Source of the DNA: a virus
Reading direction: 5' to 3' (one strand)
Virus record (IMG/VR): IMGVR_UViG_3300034111_000311
Span: 1 to 20,023 of that record
Length of the DNA: 20,023 bases
Every line of letters begins with the position of its first letter. The stretch's first letter is position 1. Below the pieces are notes generated by a model. It was not told the DNA's origin. It did no database searches and was given only the letters and a program-made list of their open reading frames with translations. The translations under genes and the position numbers were made by a program. Shown here one piece after another: positions 14,248 to 20,023 of the stretch.

Positions 14248-15017
14248 TAGATCACCCACCACGTTGCGCCGTCAGCCTGCACCGTGACGGACTGATACTG
14301 GACATGAATGTCGATGAAGACGCGACCATCGATCCGATAGGGGCTTGTGACGCCCACTACGTTCGCAGTTGCATCCGTCTTCTTGATGATGTGCCGCTGG
14401 CCGGCTGTCGGCGCCGGGAGCGTGACGACACAGCCGCCACTTGCGCCATTGCACAGCACCATCTCTTGATTAGCGGCGAGCGTCACATCGCCCGTCACCG
14501 AGATGGGCGGGAGTGTCACCGTGCCGGGCGTGTAAAGCAGCCCATCAGTGCCAAGGCGTGAAATGTTGCCCGCATCAGCCGACACAGCGGTCGGGCCTGC
14601 GGGGCCTTGAGGCCCCGTGATGCTCTGACCGGGGACGCCTTGTGGCCCAGCGGGGCCTTGAGGCCCTGTGATGCTCTGACCGGGGACGCCTTGTGGCCCA
14701 GCGGGGCCGGGGCTTCCCGGCTCGCCCTGCGGGCCGCGCGCCTGCTCCCACTGTGCAGGATTAAAGGCGCCCGGCGCGCTACCGTTGACCGAAAAGTAAA
14801 GCTGTCCGTCGTGCGCGACGATGTCGCCCGCACTATAGGCGGCGGTTTCTGAATAATATCGGACGGCGAGCAAATCTTGCGTGTAAGTGGCGGCGTCGCT
14901 GACGCTCAACTGCTTATCCGCAAGATTTACATGCAGCACGCCGGGGGGCTGAACGCCTGCCGCTGGACGCACGCCAGTGACCGTCGATCTATTGGTCTGG
15001 ACCCTATGTAGCGTCAT
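14247..15017 (-). CDS. Collagen-like tail fibre with putative chitin-binding-like domain, 256 aa
   Basis: Residues 1-45 carry the module GVRPAAGVQPPGVLHVNLAD that resembles the start of the 655-aa fibre. Residues about 52-92 have YYSETAAYSAGDIVAHDGQL and PAQWEQ, the pattern of small carbohydrate-binding modules of the CBM5/12 type (W/Y-x-x-x-x-Y-x-x-G-D-x-V-x-x-x-G-x-x-Y). Residues 95-142 are Gly-X-Y collagen repeats (GPQGEPGSPGPAGPQG) with two Ile-Thr interruptions, so the shaft should form a triple helix. The C-terminal region is beta-rich and may be a trimerisation or binding head. The start has AGGGG about ten bases upstream. Host attachment is the likely role; the receptor is unknown. 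Confidence 0.75.
   Translation of the reverse strand: MTLHRVQTNRSTVTGVRPAAGVQPPGVLHVNLADKQLSVSDAATYTQDLLAVRYYSETAAYSAGDIVAHDGQLYFSVNGSAPGAFNPAQWEQARGPQGEPGSPGPAGPQGVPGQSITGPQGPAGPQGVPGQSITGPQGPAGPTAVSADAGNISRLGTDGLLYTPGTVTLPPISVTGDVTLAANQEMVLCNGASGGCVVTLPAPTAGQRHIIKKTDATANVVGVTSPYRIDGRVFIDIHVQYQSVTVQADGATWWVI
14599..14700. repeat. Two 51-bp tandem repeats encoding the collagen-like shaft
   Basis: The units 14599-14649 and 14650-14700 differ at one base. Each encodes 17 residues (GPQGVPGQSITGPQGPA), and the first eight bases of a third copy follow. The near identity points to recent duplication by slippage or unequal recombination, a route to changing fibre length. Confidence 0.85.
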
Positions 15018-15040
15018 TCGTTTCAGCCCCTTTGCGGCGT

Positions 15041-15223
15041 TTAGGCCGCCTCTTTTTCCTCAGTCGCCATTGCCTCGGCGGCGGCCTGCGAAAATGCCGC
15101 GTCTGCCTGCGATTTTACGAGCGATATAATCTCAGCAACCTCTAAATATGGGCGCTGCCCAAGGCTGTTGAGAACAACATTCCACGCATTCACCGGCAGT
15201 TCGACTTTCAGTTTCGGTTCCAT
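15041..15223 (-). CDS. Small conserved phage protein of unknown function, 60 aa
   Basis: The start has AAGGAG about eight bases upstream, the strongest kind of site in this cluster, so it is probably a true gene. The protein reads MEPKLKVELPVNAWNVVLNS, then LGQRPYLEVAEIISLVKSQA, and ends in an Ala/Glu-rich helix. The V-E-L-x-x-x-x-W-N-V-x-L-N-x-L-G-x-x-P-Y-x-x-V pattern is one I associate with small phage proteins encoded beside fibre genes; I know no function for them. It lies in a pair with the 119-aa gene, between two fibre genes, so an accessory or fibre-associated role is possible. Confidence 0.7.
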   Translation of the reverse strand: MEPKLKVELPVNAWNVVLNSLGQRPYLEVAEIISLVKSQADAAFSQAAAEAMATEEKEAA

Positions 15224-15240
15224 TGCACTCTCCTTTTGAG

Positions 15241-15600
15241 TTATTTCACCAGCATCGTCGCTGATGAGTTCAGCTTCCCGTTCTCGTCGAACGTGAAGGT
15301 CGCTGTGGGAGGGTTTAGATTGCTCGCAAGCTGCGCCTCCAATCCGGCTTCAATTTCAGCAACGCGCTCATCGCCCATAGCGGTTTTCACCGCTGCAATG
15401 ATGGTCGCCCCATCGACGCCAGCCTTCACAACTGTCTCGATAACCTGCGTCCCATAGACTGACGCAGCGTTCGGCACTTTATTGCCGAAAATATCCACGA
15501 CTGTGTTGCCGTCCTCGGCGTTTACGCGCCAATGAGCAACCGCCTTGCTGGTGTCGATCTTATCGACCACAACCTGCTCAATATTCCATGTTGAGGTCAT
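15241..15600 (-). CDS. Small conserved phage protein (DUF7936-like), 119 aa
   Basis: The protein has TWNIEQVVVDKIDTSKAVAH, WRVNAEDGNT, a SVYGTQVI strand, a helix with IIAAVKTAMGDERVAEIEAG and a conserved-looking NPP (about residues 96-98). That order is typical of a very widespread small protein near the tail genes of many tailed phages; I believe it is the family named DUF7936, but I could not check. Its function is unknown to me. The ATG overlaps the stop of the 655-aa fibre as TAATG, so the two are co-translated. Unlike most family members it has a 20-residue Asp/Asn/Thr-rich extension after the NPP. The 137-aa gene at 12471-12884 seems to be a diverged relative. Confidence 0.75.
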   Translation of the reverse strand: MTSTWNIEQVVVDKIDTSKAVAHWRVNAEDGNTVVDIFGNKVPNAASVYGTQVIETVVKAGVDGATIIAAVKTAMGDERVAEIEAGLEAQLASNLNPPTATFTFDENGKLNSSATMLVK

Positions 15601-17567
15601 TAGTTTGCTCCTTTGAGTGCTTGAATTTCAGCGTTGAGACTGTGGATCGCGTTGACAAGAGCGGGGATCATCTCGGTCACGTTCAAAGTCAGATATTTCA
15701 CGCCGTCTTTGTCCGCGCTCATGCGCTCGCCAACCAACTCCGGCATGATTTTCTTGACGGCGCCGGCGAGGAAGCCGAGGCGTTTATGCTCCAAAGGCGC
15801 GTCAATCAGGTCGTATGAGACCGGCGAAAGTTCGAGAATTTCTTTCAAGCCATAGTGCAGAGGAGCGATATTCTTCTTAAGGCGCTCGTCTGAAACACCA
15901 GCAATACCTCCAGATGTAGAGTGAACCATGCCGGTGTAATCGACATAAAAAACAAGATTACTCGCCGCATCGAGGGCTAGGAATGAGTTATTCCCACTGC
16001 CCTGCACCTGCGAAACAAAACCATTAAAGCCTGTGGACGCAAACAAACTCATCTTGCCGCCGGCGAGTTTTTGCGTCGTGCCCAGCTTGAAACACATATC
16101 ATTGTCGAAAACGGCGAGTTCTGTCTCCACACCACCCGAAGGCATTTTTATGTGGGTGCCGTTGCCGAGGATCGCGAGCGGGTATGCTGCGGCATGACCA
16201 TCGGTCAAACTATCGACGCGGTTCTGACCGTTCAACTCACGCAACAAGATACGGGAGACGTTCGGCATGCCAATATTGGCGATGCCGTTCACCTCGATGT
16301 TGCCGTTGAGGTAGCTTAGACCCTCAACGTGGAGGGGAGCGATCGGAGCATTATTGCCAATGCCTAGACGACCTGCAGCGGAGAACCTGAATTTCTCAGA
16401 GCCGCCAGTATACATGGCAAACGATTTTTCGCACATCAGCACGCCGGCGTCGGGGCGGGCGGTGATGTGCATGGTCTGGTTAATGCCATCCGAAAACTTG
16501 GCGATATAGTTATGGCCGCCGATGGCGTTGTAATTCACAACGCTAAGAGGGACGACATAGTCACCAGAGCCGATGGCGATGCCCGTGCTGGTCACTTTGG
16601 CGCGCATCACGCCATCTTGCAGGAAGCCTAGTTCCTTGCCGGCCTGCAAAGACCCAAATTCGACGCGCGCTTTGTCAGCCGACAGACGAAGACCGGCAGC
16701 GCCGTCAGATGGGAGGGACCATGCTTGCGCCCAAGGCTTCGCAATATTGTGGTTGACCACAAAGAGAAGACTGTCGTGGTTTGGGAGGCTTTCACCAACG
16801 CCAACGCTACCAGACGGCGTGACGTGGATGCGTCGCGCGTCATTGGCGACGATGTAAAAATCATGGTTGCTGCGAGAGCCGACAGCGATGTTGCCCGGCG
16901 ACGCTATAAATTCCCCAACCTGAGAGCCGCTTTCCACTAGAAGGTGCGCAACATTGCCGTTCAGAATGTGCATGCCGGCGCCACCAAAATTGGCGGGGGC
17001 AGACGTGCCTAGACCAAAATTACCTTCGCGCGTCAGGCGCGCTGTTTCTGCATCATTAACGCCGGTGTGATAGCTGATATACGACGCGCTGATGCCTAGA
17101 GGAACGGCGCCCGTGATCGGCCAATTATAGCTGTTGATGAAATTAATGCCGTTCAAATTGCGGAGATAGAGGGCGTTCGGCTTATTGTTGCCGATAATTA
17201 ACTCTTCACCCACATACTGCATTTTTGATGTGTAGGATGTGCCTTCCACCTCTAACTCAGCGCCCGCAGAATGGCGCCCGACACCAAGCCGATTGTTCGT
17301 ATCATCCCAAAACAGTTTTGCGTTGTCCTGCGTCGGCAAGCCATCAGCGCCGGCGAACAACACAGAACCGGGGGTATATGTCGGAGGCGTGTAGGTCGAT
17401 CCACCACCACCGCCCACCGTCAAATCAAGCGGATTGCCGGACGGATCAATGACGCCCAGCATCTTGTCAGGCCAATTCACATACAGGACGCCGGGAAGAT
17501 GAGAGCCAGCGGCGGGACGCGCGCCGGGGACATTGCTTCTCAGAATTTGAACCTGTGTGACAGCCAT
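15600..17567 (-). CDS. Tail fibre with C-terminal peptidase S74 intramolecular chaperone, 655 aa
   Basis: Residues 559-655 begin SDERLKKNIAPLHYGLKEIL and continue with SPVSYDLID, GFLAGAVKKIMPELV and a coiled-coil end, the S74 chaperone that trimerises the fibre and then cuts itself off, using Ser559 and Asp560 of the conserved SDERLKKNI. Residues 1-45 are the shared N-terminal module (GARPAAGSHLPGVLYVNWPD). The shaft (about 60-540) has at least five copies of a RLGIGNNAPIAPLHVEG-like repeat, seen near residues 93, 184, 254, 329 and 400, typical of S74 fibres with trimeric beta structure. Residues 51-62 form a Gly-rich hinge. Spacing and AGGAG before the start are good, after a 65-base gap with a hairpin. 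This is probably a major receptor-binding fibre. Confidence 0.85.
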   Translation of the reverse strand: MAVTQVQILRSNVPGARPAAGSHLPGVLYVNWPDKMLGVIDPSGNPLDLTVGGGGGSTYTPPTYTPGSVLFAGADGLPTQDNAKLFWDDTNNRLGVGRHSAGAELEVEGTSYTSKMQYVGEELIIGNNKPNALYLRNLNGINFINSYNWPITGAVPLGISASYISYHTGVNDAETARLTREGNFGLGTSAPANFGGAGMHILNGNVAHLLVESGSQVGEFIASPGNIAVGSRSNHDFYIVANDARRIHVTPSGSVGVGESLPNHDSLLFVVNHNIAKPWAQAWSLPSDGAAGLRLSADKARVEFGSLQAGKELGFLQDGVMRAKVTSTGIAIGSGDYVVPLSVVNYNAIGGHNYIAKFSDGINQTMHITARPDAGVLMCEKSFAMYTGGSEKFRFSAAGRLGIGNNAPIAPLHVEGLSYLNGNIEVNGIANIGMPNVSRILLRELNGQNRVDSLTDGHAAAYPLAILGNGTHIKMPSGGVETELAVFDNDMCFKLGTTQKLAGGKMSLFASTGFNGFVSQVQGSGNNSFLALDAASNLVFYVDYTGMVHSTSGGIAGVSDERLKKNIAPLHYGLKEILELSPVSYDLIDAPLEHKRLGFLAGAVKKIMPELVGERMSADKDGVKYLTLNVTEMIPALVNAIHSLNAEIQALKGAN

Positions 17568-17598
17568 CTCAATCGCTCCTATCTAGGGCGCAAATCAA

Positions 17599-17623
17599 TG
17601 TGAGGGGCGCATGGCCCCTCACA
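17599..17623 (-). promoter_or_regulatory. Perfect 10-bp hairpin upstream of the S74 fibre gene
   Basis: TGTGAGGGGC and GCCCCTCACA pair perfectly around a five-base loop in the 65-base gap after the 330-aa fibre gene. There is no run of T following it on the transcribed strand. On the other strand TTTTT follows only after about seven bases, which is too distant for a good terminator. It may be a transcript-stability or partial-termination element between the two fibre genes. Confidence 0.55.
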
Positions 17624-17632
17624 CTATCATTT

Positions 17633-18625
17633 TTAGAAAACGCCGCCGTCGATCGGGCCGCGCAGGGCGACATCGAGTTCGTCAATCGCAGCCTGAACAT
17701 TGTTCGAGACCGCGTAGACGTTCGTGCCGGGCGTATATTCGACGTTCGCAGCAACGACAGCCTGCAGGCCGTAGTTCAGCGTGACCATCTTGGTGCCGTC
17801 AGAGGCGACCCAATCCTGCTTCGCAGCCGGTTTGGTGTTGCCCGTGCCGACTTCCGAACCGGCGACCGTGACAATCCAGACATAGTTCTTCGTCAGGGCC
17901 GGATCGACATCGGCAATGTTCGCCGGGACGTTCGGAACGCCAGACGCGGCAGTGATGTCACCCGTCGAAGCGTCCAAGGTGCCGGCGTAGATCATCACGC
18001 CCGTAAGAGCGGCAATCTCAACCCTCAACTCGTTGATGGCCGGCACAACCGTCTTCGCGGTCGTCGTCAGCGTGGACAGGCCAGCGCCGAGAACGTCCGT
18101 CTTCAGGACGGCGGTATCGACAAAGGCGTCAGCAGTGCCGGCATCAACGTCAGCCGTGACGGCCTTGTTGACGGCGAGAACGCCAGCATTGTCCTTGATC
18201 GTGATGCCGTCGGCGATGCCAGCAGTATTGACCGACAGGATGCCGTCGCCGTCATCGACGATGGTCGTGCCGTCACCCGTGACAGACGAAGCCGCCGCGC
18301 CGAAGAACAGGTTGCCCGCGCCGTCGGTGATGATAACATCACCAGCCGCACCACCCTTGACGTTAAGGTCAGCAACCTCAATCGCGAGCTTTGCACCAGC
18401 AGCGAAGGTCTTGGCGCCGGAGGCAATCGTCTGGTTGCCCGTCAGTTCGAGCTGGCGAGCCGGGCCAACGAGGACATGGTTCGCCGCGCCGTCGCTGACA
18501 ACGAGGGCATTCGGGCCATTACCCGTAAAACCACCCTTCGCCCACGCGAGTTCACCCGCGAGAAGCGTCGGTTCGGCAACGGGCGTATTGCCAACATTGC
18601 GTTTAATCTGGATTACAGTTGACAT
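17633..18625 (-). CDS. Tail fibre or fibre-like structural protein, 330 aa
   Basis: The N-terminus (IQIKRNVGNTPVAEPTLLAG followed by ELAW) resembles the N-terminal domain of the Bordetella phage major tropism determinant and similar proteins, which attach fibres to the virion. The body is Gly/Ala/Val/Thr/Asp-rich and repetitive, with GNQTIASGAKTF (63-74), AKTVVPAINELR and, near the C-terminus, NNVQAAIDELDVALRG, all common in phage fibre shafts. No C-type lectin head or protease domain is visible, and the C-terminus ends GPIDGGVF, so the binding tip may be supplied by another protein. The start has AGGAG six bases upstream. The fibre role is well supported; the receptor is unknown. Confidence 0.75.
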   Translation of the reverse strand: MSTVIQIKRNVGNTPVAEPTLLAGELAWAKGGFTGNGPNALVVSDGAANHVLVGPARQLELTGNQTIASGAKTFAAGAKLAIEVADLNVKGGAAGDVIITDGAGNLFFGAAASSVTGDGTTIVDDGDGILSVNTAGIADGITIKDNAGVLAVNKAVTADVDAGTADAFVDTAVLKTDVLGAGLSTLTTTAKTVVPAINELRVEIAALTGVMIYAGTLDASTGDITAASGVPNVPANIADVDPALTKNYVWIVTVAGSEVGTGNTKPAAKQDWVASDGTKMVTLNYGLQAVVAANVEYTPGTNVYAVSNNVQAAIDELDVALRGPIDGGVF

Positions 18626-18638
18626 CTTTCACTCCTGC

Positions 18639-18908
18639 TTAAAACTCACCGGCGGAAATCGTTCCACCCCACATGACGACGCCCGCCGGGTCCACCGTAA
18701 GCGCATCATTCGTTCCGAGAGGCGGCTCTGGTAGACCACCACCCAAACTCCCAAGAGAAACCATCACGAAACCGCCCGTTCCATCGGTCGCGATCGTCAT
18801 GTTCGCTTGTTTGCTATTTTCAGCACGCAACTGCGTGATCGTTTCGAGGGAGAGAACCTCATCCCCTCGCACGATGATGTCGTAAGCGCGCTCCAAAGCC
18901 CTGCTCAT
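18639..18908 (-). CDS. Unrecognised small protein in the fibre cluster, 89 aa
   Basis: The ATG at 18908 overlaps the stop of the preceding gene as TGATG; a GTG three bases upstream is the alternative start. The first 30 residues (MSRALERAYDIIVRGDEVLS and on) form a charged amphipathic helix. The rest is Gly-rich with PPLGTNDALTVDPAGVVMWG, a turn-rich pattern like the linkers and strands of fibre proteins. I do not recognise a family. Coupling to its neighbours and lack of any enzyme motif suggest a small virion protein or a fibre-assembly partner. Confidence 0.6.
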   Translation of the reverse strand: MSRALERAYDIIVRGDEVLSLETITQLRAENSKQANMTIATDGTGGFVMVSLGSLGGGLPEPPLGTNDALTVDPAGVVMWGGTISAGEF

Positions 18909-19321
18909 CACGGCCTCACTGTTACGTTGAAGGAAATTGTTTGCAGCGTCTTACCGGGAATGCCCGACATATCCCGCAACGAGCAGGCGAAAGACGAGTA
19001 ACCCGATAGACCAAAGCGCCGGCTAAAGTTGCGCCCGACATAACCGTCGAGCCCAGTGATCGTCGTGCATTCGAAGAAATACCCTTCGTTCACGTCGCCG
19101 GTCGGCCATCCATCGAGGGCCGTAAAGTCAGCCGAATAGTCCGGCGTCTGCGTCACTTGCACGTCGTAGAGATACGGGGGCGCAGCATCAGGCCAAACCT
19201 GCTTCCACACGCCGTTCTCTAGGACGCTGATCTTCGTCGGCGTCTTCCACGTCGTCCCGACAAGCACGCCTTTTGGGCTTGCGTTTTTCCATGTATTGGC
19301 GTTGAGGATTTTCATTGTCAT
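18908..19321 (-). CDS. Unrecognised 137-aa protein, probable tail appendage
   Basis: The ATG at 19321 overlaps the HNH endonuclease stop as ATGA, which fixes the start; the longer frame up to 19402 lies inside the endonuclease gene. The N-terminus (MTMKILNANTWKNASPKGVL and GTTWKTPTKISVLENGVWKQ) contains a twofold TWK-x-x-x-P-K repeat ending in VWKQVWP, a strand-turn pattern seen in some small phage tail proteins. The middle is acidic and aromatic (YDVQVTQTPDYSADFTALDG). The end, SFNVTVRP, suggests a beta-sandwich. The function is unknown; a structural or fibre-associated role follows from its neighbours. Confidence 0.6.
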   Translation of the reverse strand: MTMKILNANTWKNASPKGVLVGTTWKTPTKISVLENGVWKQVWPDAAPPYLYDVQVTQTPDYSADFTALDGWPTGDVNEGYFFECTTITGLDGYVGRNFSRRFGLSGYSSFACSLRDMSGIPGKTLQTISFNVTVRP

Positions 19322-19734
19322 GTCAACACCTCCGCGAGCGGCTTGCCCTTGTAGATGCGCTGGAAGATGCGATGGGCCGGAATGCCCAACTCTGCCGCCC
19401 ACTCGGTCACGTTCTTCGTCTTTCCGTTGAACGTCAGGAGGCGGTTGCTGCGGCGGTTATTGCACTGCGCCTTGTGCGTCACCCACGCACAATTCTCAGG
19501 TGAATAGTCGCCGTTCACGTCGATGCGTTCGAGCGTGTGGCCTTCGGGACGCGGCCCCATGTCAGCATAGAAATTCAGAAAATCTGCGAGCCAGCGGTCG
19601 CAGACTTTAATGCCGCGACCACCGTAATGGTCGAAGTCGTGGCGGCGGGAAGCGGAGCAACGCTTCTTCATGTTGCGCCAAGCCTCATGCTCTGGCGTGC
19701 CGGTCATGCCGTGTGTGGTGAGGCTGCATGCCAT
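19318..19734 (-). CDS. HNH homing endonuclease, 138 aa
   Basis: Residues 36-49 have HYGGRGIKVCDRWL, then GPRPEGHTLERIDVNGDYSP (60-79) and ENCAWVTHKAQCNNRRSN (80-97). These carry the HNH catalytic elements: His66, Asp72, Asn81 and the later Asn92/93. The C-terminal KNVTEWAAELGIPAHRIFQR (107-126) is a recognition helix-turn-helix like those following HNH domains of phage free-standing endonucleases. Such enzymes cut related phage DNA and promote spread of their own gene. The ATG at 19734 overlaps the preceding stop as TGATG, with GGTGGA about ten bases upstream, and the stop overlaps the next start as ATGA. The key residues are intact, so it is probably active. Confidence 0.88.
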   Translation of the reverse strand: MACSLTTHGMTGTPEHEAWRNMKKRCSASRRHDFDHYGGRGIKVCDRWLADFLNFYADMGPRPEGHTLERIDVNGDYSPENCAWVTHKAQCNNRRSNRLLTFNGKTKNVTEWAAELGIPAHRIFQRIYKGKPLAEVLT

Positions 19735-20023
19735 CAAGCGTATTCCACCCACAACGTGCCAGCCGACAGACCCGTTGTCGCCGGAGCCGCACCGCCAGCC
19801 GCCTGCGCAATCACACGGCCATCCACATAATCGCGCCGCACTGCTTCACCCGCAGCGGGAGCGGTGTTAGGCAACTCAATCGCACCAGAGGCTGCAATCT
19901 TCGTCGCCGCAGAACCGCGAGACAGCGTCGCGCCGCTCACGCCGAACTGGACGCCTACGCCCGTCGCGGGCGTAATCAGCGGCACGAAGTTGGTGACGTT
20001 CGCTCCCGTGAAGGTGACGATGT
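19734..20023 (-). CDS. C-terminal part of a tail fibre-like protein, truncated by the window edge
   Basis: The frame is open to the window edge and gives 95 residues before the TGA at 19736-19734, which overlaps the HNH start. It includes GATLSRGSAATKIAASGAIE, PAAGEAVRRDYVDGR and a GTLWVEYA ending. The AVRRDYVDGR-type sequence and the GTLWVEY strand recur near the ends of phage fibre and appendage proteins. A GTG at 19985 is not needed as a start because the frame continues upstream (VTFTGANVTNF). The receptor and the rest of the protein are outside the window. Confidence 0.65.
   Translation of the reverse strand, partial: IVTFTGANVTNFVPLITPATGVGVQFGVSGATLSRGSAATKIAASGAIELPNTAPAAGEAVRRDYVDGRVIAQAAGGAAPATTGLSAGTLWVEYA

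Noticed and set aside
14599-14708. Short direct repeats that might suggest a CRISPR array or integration site
   Set aside because: The 51-bp units are in frame, adjoining without spacers, and encode collagen-like Gly-X-Y sequence.
17600-18622. 340-aa open frame on the plus strand opposite the 330-aa fibre gene
   Set aside because: Its sequence is an Arg/Asp-rich low-order mirror of the Gly/Ala/Val-rich fibre codons, it has no ribosome site or domain, and every convincing gene here is on the minus strand.

Overview
The window is a near-contiguous stretch of tailed-phage (or prophage) structural genes, all read leftward on the minus strand, at roughly 55-60% G+C. The genes are packed with start-stop overlaps (TGATG, TAATG, ATGA) and AGGAG-type ribosome binding sites, typical of a phage late operon in a Gram-negative host. 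The large portal, the connector plus large hub protein, the absence of tape-measure, sheath or major tail-tube genes, and the run of Ala/Gln-rich internal-virion-type genes point to a short-tailed phage (podovirus morphology). An alphaproteobacterial host is only a guess from composition. No integrase, repressor, replication, lysis or tRNA gene is visible, so lifestyle cannot be decided.

In transcription order (high to low coordinates), 20023-12892 is an adhesion and decoration module. It holds the C-terminal end of a fibre-like protein, an HNH homing endonuclease, two small unrecognised proteins, a 330-aa fibre with a GEL-type N-terminal module, a 655-aa fibre with a C-terminal peptidase S74 chaperone, two small conserved phage proteins, a collagen-like fibre with a putative chitin-binding-like domain, and a 451-aa unrecognised protein. 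Three of the fibres appear to share an N-terminal module that may be the common virion anchor.

12884-6173 is the packaging and head module: a small conserved protein, a small helix-turn-helix protein that may be the small terminase, a hidden 31-aa single-membrane-span peptide, the large terminase, the portal, a scaffolding protein and the major capsid protein. Perfect or near-perfect hairpins without U-tracts lie on both sides of the scaffold gene and after the capsid gene.

6064-1 is the connector, tail and ejection module: a small protein after the capsid gene, a head-tail connector, a 738-aa tail hub protein carrying an inserted array of five degenerate repeats, two GNAT-fold acetyltransferase-like proteins, and three Ala/Gln/Gly-rich proteins likely to be internal (ejection) proteins. 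The last runs off the window. DNA would be packaged by terminase through the portal into a capsid shaped by the scaffold; the connector and hub close the portal, the fibres bind the host, and the internal proteins would assist DNA entry.
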